Positions 6,431 through 12,633 of a stretch of 12,633 nucleotides of DNA are shown in pieces. The stretch's first letter is position 1. Each line of letters starts with the position of its first letter. Under the pieces are notes generated by a model that saw only the letters and a program-made list of their open reading frames with translations, was not told where the DNA came from and did no database searches. The stretch comes from an uncultured Bacteroidota bacterium (GTDB taxonomy: Bacteria; Bacteroidota; Bacteroidia; Chitinophagales; Saprospiraceae). The translations under genes were made by a program, and so were the position numbers. The DNA lies in NCBI GenBank assembly GCA_937926185.1, contig CALEYM010000570.1, positions 1-12,633 on the forward strand, given 5' to 3'.

Positions 6431-6641
6431 GAATTTGGTGCTCTAATTTGGTTAGCTTGCGTTCGAGCCGGACCAGATACCACACGATGCCCAGAAATAT
6501 AACCAGAATGACGGCCACCACCACGTTTATTTTTCCGGTTTCGCGCATGTAATCGCGGTTGCCCTCTGCCCAAACGGCGGGCAAAGATATTGCCAGAAAC
6601 AGAATGATTATAAAAATTTTTCGCATTTTAAAAAATTTCAT
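6405..6641 (-). CDS. CcmD-like small membrane protein
   Basis: The 78-residue product has a cleavable-looking signal (residues 8-25, ending LPAVWA), a short polar segment with DYMRETGKI (30-38), one membrane helix (39-57, VVVAVILVIFLGIVWYLV) and a basic coiled-coil-like tail (RLERKLTKLEHQI, 58-70). This layout matches small Bacteroidota proteins named CcmD family, which follow ccsA/ccmC. By analogy with CcmD it would help hold CcmC and the CcmAB exporter together during cytochrome c maturation; that role is inferred from position and topology because sequence similarity to proteobacterial CcmD is weak. An alternative start at codon 6 (MRKIF) would make a more typical signal peptide. The last 26 bases overlap the start of the glutamate dehydrogenase gene. 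Confidence 0.78.
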   Translation of the reverse strand: MKFFKMRKIFIIILFLAISLPAVWAEGNRDYMRETGKINVVVAVILVIFLGIVWYLVRLERKLTKLEHQIHDAHERKN

Positions 6642-6654
6642 GTTGAGAAAATAA

Positions 6655-6759
6655 GGTTTCGGGTTAACGGGTTAACGGGTTTCGGGTTAGGATTCACAAG
6701 GCAGGTCATCCAAGGGCGTCTGAACCCGCTAACCCGCAACCCGCTAACCCGCTAACCCT
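6655..6759. repeat. Inverted clusters of GGGTTA-type 7-8 bp tandem units
   Basis: The left cluster (6655-6690) reads as GGGTTAAC, GGGTTAAC, GGGTTTC, GGGTTAG-type units. The right cluster (6722-6759) holds the reverse complement of five similar units (GGGTTAGC, GGGTTGC and variants). A 31-base spacer separates them and together they can form a long imperfect stem. The repeat lies between ccsA and the ccmD-like gene, and its right end overlaps the last two codons and the stop codon of ccsA. Same design as 4091-4185, with a different unit sequence. Confidence 0.75.
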
Positions 6760-7807
6760 CAATATCCATAACCCTGTCGTACAATCGCTGGTACCGGATG
6801 CGTAGGTGGGCGACCCAGAAACCCAGCAGCGTCCAGCCGATAATGGCCGGGTAAAAAACCGCGCGCATGGTGTTGTCCAGGTCCTGACTGCCGAAGGCCG
6901 GGTTGCCGGTGGCGCCGGGATGCAGACTGGCAAACATGCGGGGAACGATATACAGCAACGGAACCAGGGAGGCAAAAGCAAAAATGTTGTATACGGCGGC
7001 CAGCCGGGCGCCTTTTTCGTATTCCTCAAAGGAGCGCCGCAGGATAAAATAAGCCAGGTAAATGAGCAGGGCAACGGCGGTCATCAGCTGTTTGATGTCG
7101 TTGCTCCAGGGCTGCCCCCAGGTATATTTGGCCCAAACCATACCGGTAAGCAGACCCAATACCCCGAATAAAAGCCCTGTTTCGGCATAGGCAGAAGCCC
7201 GGCGGTCGTTCTCCGGCACGGGATTTCGCAGGTATTTTACACTGTAAACGACCGATGCGCCGAACAGGAACAACAATACAAACCACATGGGCACGTGGAA
7301 ATAGGTATTCCGGATACTTTCGTAAATGACATTCTGATAGGGAAAAGAGAACCCGGATTGCACGTGCAGGTTTTCTACGGGATGGGCCGTCCAGGCGGAA
7401 TCCAGCGCCGCGGCAACTGTTCCGGTGTCCTGGCGGAGCTCCACGGCCGAGGGTAGCAGCGAGGCGCCGGCCGCGGGATGGTCGATGATGGCATTCAGAT
7501 ACACGGTTTGTTTGCCATCGGGCAGGTTGACCGGCATACTAAAGACGGCCTCCAGTATCGTGTCATTAATAGCCCGGAACTGCCGCGCGGCCAGCGCGTG
7601 CGCTTCGTCGGCGTACAACCAAACCCGTACCGCTTCGCCGGAAGGTTTGGCAAAAAAGGTGTTGTAGCCGTAAAAACGGATGTTCACATCCTGGCCGCTG
7701 CGCGCGTAGGCCGGTTCGGCGCGTTCGATGCCGGATTTCAGGGGCACTAACAGTCCGGTACACAAGCTGTACAGGATCAGGACGACGGAGAGTGTTTTCC
7801 ACCACAT
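6752..7807 (-). CDS. ccsA: Cytochrome c maturation protein CcsA/CcmC type (heme handling, WWD domain)
   Basis: This is the inner-membrane heme-handling protein of cytochrome c maturation. The conserved core lies at residues 160-335, with about five membrane segments. It includes the heme-ligand histidines His171 (YFHVPMW, 169-175) and His296 (ASLHPGAT, 293-300), and between them a tryptophan-rich loop TGMVWAKYTWGQPWSND (221-237) corresponding to the WWD motif. A first membrane helix (5-23) is followed by an extracytoplasmic, beta-rich stretch of about 135 residues (28-163) that E. coli CcmC lacks; total length is 351 against about 220-245 for ordinary CcmC. I recall similar inserts in other Bacteroidota, so it is probably lineage-typical. 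The gene follows ccmB after a 45-base gap filled by heptamer repeats, and its stop codon lies inside another repeat. Confidence 0.88.
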   Translation of the reverse strand: MWWKTLSVVLILYSLCTGLLVPLKSGIERAEPAYARSGQDVNIRFYGYNTFFAKPSGEAVRVWLYADEAHALAARQFRAINDTILEAVFSMPVNLPDGKQTVYLNAIIDHPAAGASLLPSAVELRQDTGTVAAALDSAWTAHPVENLHVQSGFSFPYQNVIYESIRNTYFHVPMWFVLLFLFGASVVYSVKYLRNPVPENDRRASAYAETGLLFGVLGLLTGMVWAKYTWGQPWSNDIKQLMTAVALLIYLAYFILRRSFEEYEKGARLAAVYNIFAFASLVPLLYIVPRMFASLHPGATGNPAFGSQDLDNTMRAVFYPAIIGWTLLGFWVAHLRIRYQRLYDRVMDIEG

Positions 7808-7811
7808 AATT

Positions 7812-7846
7812 CAGTAAACAGTAGGCAGTTTGCAGTAGACAGTTTG
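7812..7846. repeat. Five tandem CAGTNNN heptamers between ccmB and ccsA
   Basis: Five consecutive 7-base units, CAGTAAA, CAGTAGG, CAGTTTG, CAGTAGA and CAGTTTG, fill most of the 45 bases between the ccmB stop and the ccsA start. There is no inverted partner cluster. They lie where the ccsA ribosome-binding region should be, and no Shine-Dalgarno site is visible there. Confidence 0.75.
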
Positions 7847-7852
7847 CGGGGG

Positions 7853-8509
7853 CTAATCTTTCCAGATATAAGGGAACAAAACAAATGTAAGCGTGATCAG
7901 AATGGCATCGATGGCCAGTAAATTGAGGATATCGCGGGTATAAGAAGTGTCCTGGATAAGACGCAACGCGATGGAGGAGAGTCGCACCAGCGTCAGCAGA
8001 ATAGGTAAAATAACCGGGAAGCTGAGGATGGCCATCAGGGTGGCGCTGTTATTGGCTTTCGCGGCAATGGAAGCAATAAAGGTAAAGGCGATGGAAAAAC
8101 CCAGGCTGCCGAGTACCAGCACCAGCGCAAACAGGGCGGGGTCTTTCACAGGATTTCCCGCCACCAAACTGTAGGCGGCAAAGGCGAGGGCGCTGAGTAC
8201 AAATAACAATAAGGCGTTGTAAATGATCTTAGCCAGCAACAAGGCTACCGGATCGGCCAATTGGTAGTAATACAACTGCCGGGCGCCGCTTTCCTGCACG
8301 AAACTTTTTACCACGGCATTGATGGAGGCAAACAACACGATCAGCCAGAACAACACGTTCCACACGGGCGGCGTCACCCGGATGGAAGCAATGTACACCA
8401 CGAAAACCATGCTGAATACATACAGCACGATGCCGCTGATGGCATACCGCTGCCGGAATTCGAGCAAAAATTCTTTGTGCAGCAGGGGGATCAGGCTTTT
8501 CCAGTTCAT
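7853..8509 (-). CDS. ccmB: Heme exporter protein CcmB (ABC transporter permease)
   Basis: CcmB is the membrane part of the CcmAB complex, which uses ATP to drive release of heme-loaded CcmE during cytochrome c maturation. The 218-residue protein has the family length and about six hydrophobic helices, at roughly 24-41, 48-66, 88-115, 126-148, 160-178 and 196-213. The N-terminal cytoplasmic segment LLHKEFLLEFRQRYAISG (9-26) and the loop FVQESGARQLYYYQL (70-84), close to the FxxExxxGxLEQL-type CcmB motif, support the call. It is the first gene of the minus-strand operon leading into ccsA. The ATPase partner CcmA is not in the window; accD lies upstream in the opposite direction. Confidence 0.88.
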   Translation of the reverse strand: MNWKSLIPLLHKEFLLEFRQRYAISGIVLYVFSMVFVVYIASIRVTPPVWNVLFWLIVLFASINAVVKSFVQESGARQLYYYQLADPVALLLAKIIYNALLLFVLSALAFAAYSLVAGNPVKDPALFALVLVLGSLGFSIAFTFIASIAAKANNSATLMAILSFPVILPILLTLVRLSSIALRLIQDTSYTRDILNLLAIDAILITLTFVLFPYIWKD

Positions 8510-8521
8510 AAGCTATCCCGG

Positions 8522-8529
8522 CAAAGGTA
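8522..8529 (-). promoter_or_regulatory. Candidate -7 element for the ccmB operon
   Basis: On the minus strand TACCTTTG (8529-8522) matches the Bacteroidota -7 consensus TAnnTTTG exactly. No TTG occurs 18-21 bases upstream; the nearest is only 12 bases away. The predicted start would lie only a few bases before the ccmB ATG at 8509, so the transcript would be almost leaderless. Confidence 0.3.
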
Positions 8530-8628
8530 ATCCGGCATAAGCAAAAAAAACGGACACCGGTAAAAAAATCAGTCACACCCCGGTCAATTACACCGGTGAA
8601 CAAATGACTAAAATTTACCGGACAGCCC

Positions 8629-8636
8629 TATCTTTG
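8629..8636 (+). promoter_or_regulatory. Candidate -7 element for accD
   Basis: TATCTTTG matches TAnnTTTG exactly, but I see no TTG at the expected -33 position. Transcription would start near 8643, giving a leader of about 75 bases to the preferred ATG at 8719. Confidence 0.4.
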
Positions 8637-8718
8637 CCGTTCCGATTGACTCCTGCCAAAAGATAATCCAGTGCTCAAAGCGGCCTGTCCGCATCGCCTG
8701 TTTACCAAACCGCATCGC

Positions 8719-9576
8719 ATGAGTTGGTTTAAAAGATTAAAAGAAGGTGTCACCACCGCTACCAAATCCAAAAAAGACGTGCCCGAAGGGCTTTGGTACC
8801 AATGCAAAAAATGCAAGGAGACCAGCACCACCCGGGCCTTGCGGGAAAATTTCTACAAATGCCCGAAGTGTGATTACCATACCGCCATTGGCTCCGCCGA
8901 GTACTTCGAGCTGTTGTTCGACAATCACGAGTTCAACCGCCTGTTCGATGACCTGGCTTCCATCGATTTCCTGAATTTTACCGACCTCAAACCCTATCAC
9001 AAGCGGATCGAAGAGACTATGGCCAAAACCGGCCTGAAAGACGCTATGGCCGTGGCCGAGGGAAAGGTGTCCGGATTGCCGCTCGTGGTAGCCTGCATGG
9101 ATTTTAAATTCATCGGCGGATCGATGGGCTCTGTCGTCGGCGAGAAAATTTCGCTGGCCATCGACCGGGCCATTGAAACGAAATCGGCCCTGCTCATTAT
9201 TTCGAAATCGGGCGGCGCGCGCATGATGGAAAGCGCCTTTTCGCTCATGCAAATGGCCAAAACCAGCGCCAAACTCACGCTCCTGGCAAAAGCCGGCCTG
9301 CCTTATTTCTCTTTAATGACCGACCCTACCACCGGCGGCGTCACGGCCTCGTATGCTATGCTGGGCGACGTGAACCTGGCCGAATCCGGCGCACTGATCG
9401 GCTTTGCCGGGCCCCGCGTCATCCGCGAAACCATCAAACGCGACCTGCCGGAGGGCTTCCAGACCGCCGAATTCCTGCTCGAAAGCGGTTTTGTCGACCT
9501 GGTAGTGAACCGCAAAGACTTGCGGGAAACCCTCGCGGACCTGATGGCGCTGTTTGCGCAGCGGGAACGGGCCTGA
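8719..9576 (+). CDS. accD: Acetyl-CoA carboxylase carboxyltransferase subunit beta
   Basis: AccD pairs with AccA to transfer the carboxyl group from carboxybiotin to acetyl-CoA, giving malonyl-CoA for fatty acid synthesis in the cytosol. From the ATG at 8719 the product is 285 residues, the usual length, and begins MSWFKRLKEG like other family members. The in-frame GTG at 8671 would add 16 residues with no family similarity, so it was not used. A zinc ribbon lies at residues 29-51 with Cys29, Cys32, Cys48 and Cys51. The crotonase-like carboxyltransferase fold follows, with GGSMGSVVGEK (133-143), SKSGGARMMES (162-172) and PTTGGVTASYAMLGD (203-217), which form the CoA and oxyanion regions. It is divergent from ccmB and convergent with the secreted protein gene; accA is not nearby. 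Confidence 0.96.
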   Translation: MSWFKRLKEGVTTATKSKKDVPEGLWYQCKKCKETSTTRALRENFYKCPKCDYHTAIGSAEYFELLFDNHEFNRLFDDLASIDFLNFTDLKPYHKRIEETMAKTGLKDAMAVAEGKVSGLPLVVACMDFKFIGGSMGSVVGEKISLAIDRAIETKSALLIISKSGGARMMESAFSLMQMAKTSAKLTLLAKAGLPYFSLMTDPTTGGVTASYAMLGDVNLAESGALIGFAGPRVIRETIKRDLPEGFQTAEFLLESGFVDLVVNRKDLRETLADLMALFAQRERA

Positions 9577-9613
9577 GTGCCGGATTTTAAATGACCAACA
9601 ACGGCGAAAATGA

Positions 9614-12600
9614 TCAGTTTTTCACAAACCGCAGTGCCTGCCGTTCCCCATCAGTCCCCGTCAGTTCAAGTAGGTAAATGCCCGCCAGCCATCCGTACGA
9701 CAAGTCGATCCGGTGTTGCTTTACATCGGCGCCCGGTTTTTCATCCATCAGCAAACGGCCAAAAGGATCGAAAACCCGGAGCCGCGCTATTGGCCCTGCC
9801 AAACCCGATAGATCAACAGTGATGGCATCGGATGCGGGATTTGGGTAGATCAAAAGCAACCCGGCGGCTATTTTTGAGAACAGAGGCTCCCGCTCAGTCC
9901 CTTCCGGCCGGTTCGGCGTCTGCTGTACCTCGCAGTCAAACACATTCAGGTGCGTTTCGTAATACACCTGCGGCTCCAGCTTTACAATGGCGTGTATAAA
10001 CAACGGATCGGCCTGCGGCGGCAGCGTGTATTCAAAAATGTCGGACTGCCCCCCCGCGATGCCGGCGGCGAGGGATTTAAACCTAACGGAGCGGAACGGC
10101 GCCAGGTTCGGATTCCGCACGGCATACTGCCGACCGCTGGGGGCGGTGTACACCGAGTTGTCGGCCGGTTTGTCGGCTACCATTGAATTGGGTAATTCAA
10201 AGGCCACGTATTCGAGTTTGCCGGCGCACTCGTTCGTCACGCGCATGCGGTAGGTTTTTTGTTTGGCCGGGTTTTGGAAAACGCCCATGATCTCGTACTT
10301 GATGCAGGGCGTGATCTTGACGTCGCACACTTCGTCGCCGGGCGGACGGATAACCGTCACGGTAAAACAACAGGATGACTCGGTGCCGCAATCGTCTTTT
10401 GCCGTGTAGCACACCAGGGTGTTATCCGCCGGAAAACTGGCCCCGCTGGGCAGGCCCTGCTCCAGGGTAAGCGTGGCGTCGCCGCAGGGACAATTGGTCG
10501 AGGCATTTGGAAGCGTATAATTTACAATAGCCGAATTGTCGTCGTCGGGAATGGTTACAGTGATGTTTGCCGGGCATTGAATGGCGACGAACGAAGGTTG
10601 CGGCAGCGGTATGAATTGCAGCGTGTAAGTAGCGATAGTGTCGCAGCCGCCGCCGGTAGCGGGCAGGGTATCCAGTACCGTGCCGGGCTGCGAATAAGTG
10701 TTGCCGTTGATGGTCACCGTTTCACCGGGGCAAAATTCGATCACCCGGTTCAGGGCTGGTTGCGGCAACACGACTATCAGGAAGGTGTCTTCCAGTACGC
10801 AACCGTCGTCGGTAGTGGCCAGGAGCGTGTATTGTGTGGTGACTGCCGGTTGGATCACTACGGAGTCACAATCGGTACAACTCAATCCGGCTGCCGGCGA
10901 CCAGGTATAGTGATCGAACCCCGGAACTTTATAGGTCAGGCTCTCGTCAGGGCATATCTCCGAATCGGGAAACTGCGTATCGGGCAACAAACTGAACGTG
11001 AAGAATACGGAATCCACTTGTTTATAACCGCAATAGTCTGTTACTTCCACGCGGTATGTGCCCGGTTGGGTGGCGGTAAAAGTGGAATCGGTGGAGCCGT
11101 CCTGCCATAAGTACTGGTAAAATCCGCTACCGGCGTTGAAGGTTTCCGGATCGCCCGTACAGGAAATAATATCCGGGCCGAGTTCCAGCACCGGGCTATC
11201 GCCGATGATGGTGGCGGAAGTCAGGTTGTTCAGATAATCGCATTCCGGCAGGCCGGTAATTGGAAACGAATCGAGCGAAAAAGGCGGGGCCAGCGAGCCG
11301 TTGTCATTTACAACGGCATACACCGTTTGAGTGCCATTCAGACCGCCCGGAAACCATAACTGTTCCAGGTTTTCCAGCACAACGCTTTGACATGCTCCCG
11401 GCGCCAGCGCGCCGTAGATAAAATAGGAGCCCAATACTGTAGCCGCTGATTCCGTTGGATTTCCCAGATAAAAAACGACCGGCACGGTGTCATTTGCCGT
11501 GATGCCTCCGTTGTTGCACAGCGTAAAATAGAGTTTTATTTTTCCGTCTGCGCATTTCAGGCTATCGATGGCGGGCGTCCAGTCTGCCTGGTCCTGACAG
11601 TCGTCTGTGCCTTCCTGCCGGCAAATAAACAATCGGTTCAGGATCGTGGCTGCCGGCACGGGTTTGATAATGTCGAACACTTGGGTGGGACTTGAACTCA
11701 CTGCCAGATCAACGGCGTAATTCGCCGGATCGTCTATGTCGAGCACTGTCAATTGGGTGGGTTCAAGGGCGCCGCAGGATGGGCTGATCTTGCCGTTGGC
11801 ATCCGTTTTTACCACGATCATCCTGCTGTTGGCCGGAACGTGTTCGGTGTAGCCGGTAAAATAAAGGTAATTGTTGAACGCGAGCAGCTGGCCCTGTGCC
11901 ACGGCGGTCAGGTCGTTGTTGTATTCGTGCGCAATTTTATTGACCCAAAGCGGATTCCCCTCCTTGTCTGTTTTGATCATAAACAGCCAGCCCTGTTCTT
12001 CCAGCAGGGTTCGGCCCAGCAGGATGTAACCATCGCTGACGCTGACGATCTCCTCGGCGAATTCGGTGTTCCAGGCAGGCAGGTCGAATTTTTTCAGCCA
12101 GACAATATCGCCGTCAAGGGTCGTTTTTTGTAAAAAAACAAAAGTCGGATCGAGCGACTCGCCGTTGTCGTTTCCGCTGAAAGTAGAGATGATTGCATCC
12201 TGATCGATCAGCAAATCCCGGCCGTACAGCCGGGCCGATTTGCTGGAATCCACGTGGCTGATCCTCGACCAGACCAACTGACCCGTGGCGGCATCAAATT
12301 TCGACAAGGCATGACGCATGTCATCGTAGTTGAAACCGTCGGTATAACGCCCGGTGACGTAAATATGCCCCTTGTACAGGGTCATGGCATTGAAACTGTC
12401 GGAGGAGCCGAGGTTGAACCGGCGCCCGGCGCCCGGCGCCAGGCTGCCATTATTCCGGGACAGATACAAAAATTCGGCGTCATCGCCGGTGGCGCCATGC
12501 GGGTTGGTAGCAACAATGAAATTCCCGCCCGGCGCTTGTTCGGCAATGCTGTTCACCACAGTATTATTGCCTTCCAGCGTTTTCACCCATATAACGGATG

Positions 12601-12633
12601 CCGTAACAGGGTCGAAGCGAAAAACGAATCCAT
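9614..12633 (-). CDS. Large secreted HYR-domain protein with type IX secretion sorting domain (N-terminus outside window)
   Basis: The frame is open to the right edge, so the start and signal peptide are missing; 1005 residues are visible, and an internal GTG at 12586 is not the real start. Counting from that GTG: residues 1-270 look like repeated beta-propeller blades (patterns such as HIYVTGRYTDG, ALSKFDAATGQLVW, FMIKTDKEGNPLW); 330-460 resemble a CARDB-like adhesion domain; 465-605 hold two Ig/PKD-like modules (TYRVEVTDYCG, TTQYTLLATTDDGC); 665-747 form an HYR domain (QCPANITVTIP through CCFTVTV); 750-890 are another beta domain; and 905-990 are a Por-type C-terminal sorting domain starting LLIYPNPASD and containing VFDPFGRLL and GIYLLEL. 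Such proteins are exported by the type IX system and anchored or released outside the cell. The specific role is unknown. Confidence 0.9.
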   Translation of the reverse strand, partial: GFVFRFDPVTASVIWVKTLEGNNTVVNSIAEQAPGGNFIVATNPHGATGDDAEFLYLSRNNGSLAPGAGRRFNLGSSDSFNAMTLYKGHIYVTGRYTDGFNYDDMRHALSKFDAATGQLVWSRISHVDSSKSARLYGRDLLIDQDAIISTFSGNDNGESLDPTFVFLQKTTLDGDIVWLKKFDLPAWNTEFAEEIVSVSDGYILLGRTLLEEQGWLFMIKTDKEGNPLWVNKIAHEYNNDLTAVAQGQLLAFNNYLYFTGYTEHVPANSRMIVVKTDANGKISPSCGALEPTQLTVLDIDDPANYAVDLAVSSSPTQVFDIIKPVPAATILNRLFICRQEGTDDCQDQADWTPAIDSLKCADGKIKLYFTLCNNGGITANDTVPVVFYLGNPTESAATVLGSYFIYGALAPGACQSVVLENLEQLWFPGGLNGTQTVYAVVNDNGSLAPPFSLDSFPITGLPECDYLNNLTSATIIGDSPVLELGPDIISCTGDPETFNAGSGFYQYLWQDGSTDSTFTATQPGTYRVEVTDYCGYKQVDSVFFTFSLLPDTQFPDSEICPDESLTYKVPGFDHYTWSPAAGLSCTDCDSVVIQPAVTTQYTLLATTDDGCVLEDTFLIVVLPQPALNRVIEFCPGETVTINGNTYSQPGTVLDTLPATGGGCDTIATYTLQFIPLPQPSFVAIQCPANITVTIPDDDNSAIVNYTLPNASTNCPCGDATLTLEQGLPSGASFPADNTLVCYTAKDDCGTESSCCFTVTVIRPPGDEVCDVKITPCIKYEIMGVFQNPAKQKTYRMRVTNECAGKLEYVAFELPNSMVADKPADNSVYTAPSGRQYAVRNPNLAPFRSVRFKSLAAGIAGGQSDIFEYTLPPQADPLFIHAIVKLEPQVYYETHLNVFDCEVQQTPNRPEGTEREPLFSKIAAGLLLIYPNPASDAITVDLSGLAGPIARLRVFDPFGRLLMDEKPGADVKQHRIDLSYGWLAGIYLLELTGTDGERQALRFVKN

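Noticed and set aside
8671..8718. Upstream GTG start for accD adding 16 residues
   Set aside because: The added residues have no family counterpart, while the ATG at 8719 begins the usual MSWFKRLK sequence.
8737..9252. Minus-strand open frame opposite accD
   Set aside because: A shadow of accD; the composition is that of a reverse-complement frame and there is no motif.
9614..12586. Start of the large secreted protein at the GTG at 12586
   Set aside because: The frame stays open for 15 more codons to the window edge (GFVFRFDPVTASVIW), and the protein lacks a signal peptide here, so the start is outside.
1..12633. Undescribed defence, mobile or biosynthetic system
   Set aside because: All substantial coding regions are explained by housekeeping or known families; I see no transposase, integrase, toxin, nuclease, reverse transcriptase or cluster of unknown genes.

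Overview
The window looks like chromosomal DNA from a Bacteroidota bacterium, most likely the Saprospiria (Lewinella/Haliscomenobacter/Phaeodactylibacter-like). Evidence: a type IX secretion C-terminal sorting domain on a large extracellular protein carrying an HYR domain, several promoters resembling the Bacteroidota TTTG/TAnnTTTG type, absence of Shine-Dalgarno sites, and Bacteroidota-style versions of the SecG, CcmB, CcmC/CcsA and CcmD-like proteins. GC content is moderate (about one half by eye) and fairly even across genes. The genus is inference.

Layout, left to right. (1) 1-1068, plus strand: the 3' part of a TPR-type gene followed by secG. (2) 1180-2013, minus strand: a membrane-anchored glucosaminidase, separated from secG by a large hairpin. 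(3) 2244-4085, plus strand: a two-gene unit of a BadF/BadG-type sugar kinase and 6-phosphofructokinase, divergent from the glucosaminidase. (4) 4217-4696, minus strand: an Lrp/AsnC regulator. (5) 5006-8509, minus strand: a likely operon transcribed ccmB, ccsA/ccmC, ccmD-like, glutamate dehydrogenase. It ends at a hairpin with a poly-T run. (6) 8719-9576, plus strand: accD, divergent from ccmB. (7) 9614-12633, minus strand: a large secreted protein whose N-terminus lies beyond the right edge.

How the genes may work together. The glucosaminidase, the GlcNAc-kinase-like protein and phosphofructokinase could form a route from wall amino sugars into glycolysis, although the deacetylase and deaminase steps are not here. 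CcmB, CcsA/CcmC and the CcmD-like protein are cytochrome c maturation parts; CcmA and CcmE are not in the window. The Lrp regulator lies directly downstream of glutamate dehydrogenase, and amino-acid sensing is a plausible link between them.

I see no defence island, prophage, transposase, tRNA, rRNA or CRISPR array, and no clear undescribed system. The best points for a second look are: three different families of 7-8 bp tandem units in intergenic gaps, two arranged as inverted pairs and one supplying the ccsA stop codon; an animal-like glutamate dehydrogenase with an antenna-sized insert, in an operon with cytochrome c maturation genes; an Asp-to-Asn change in the conserved GGDG motif of phosphofructokinase; and a CcmC-type protein with a large extracytoplasmic insert.
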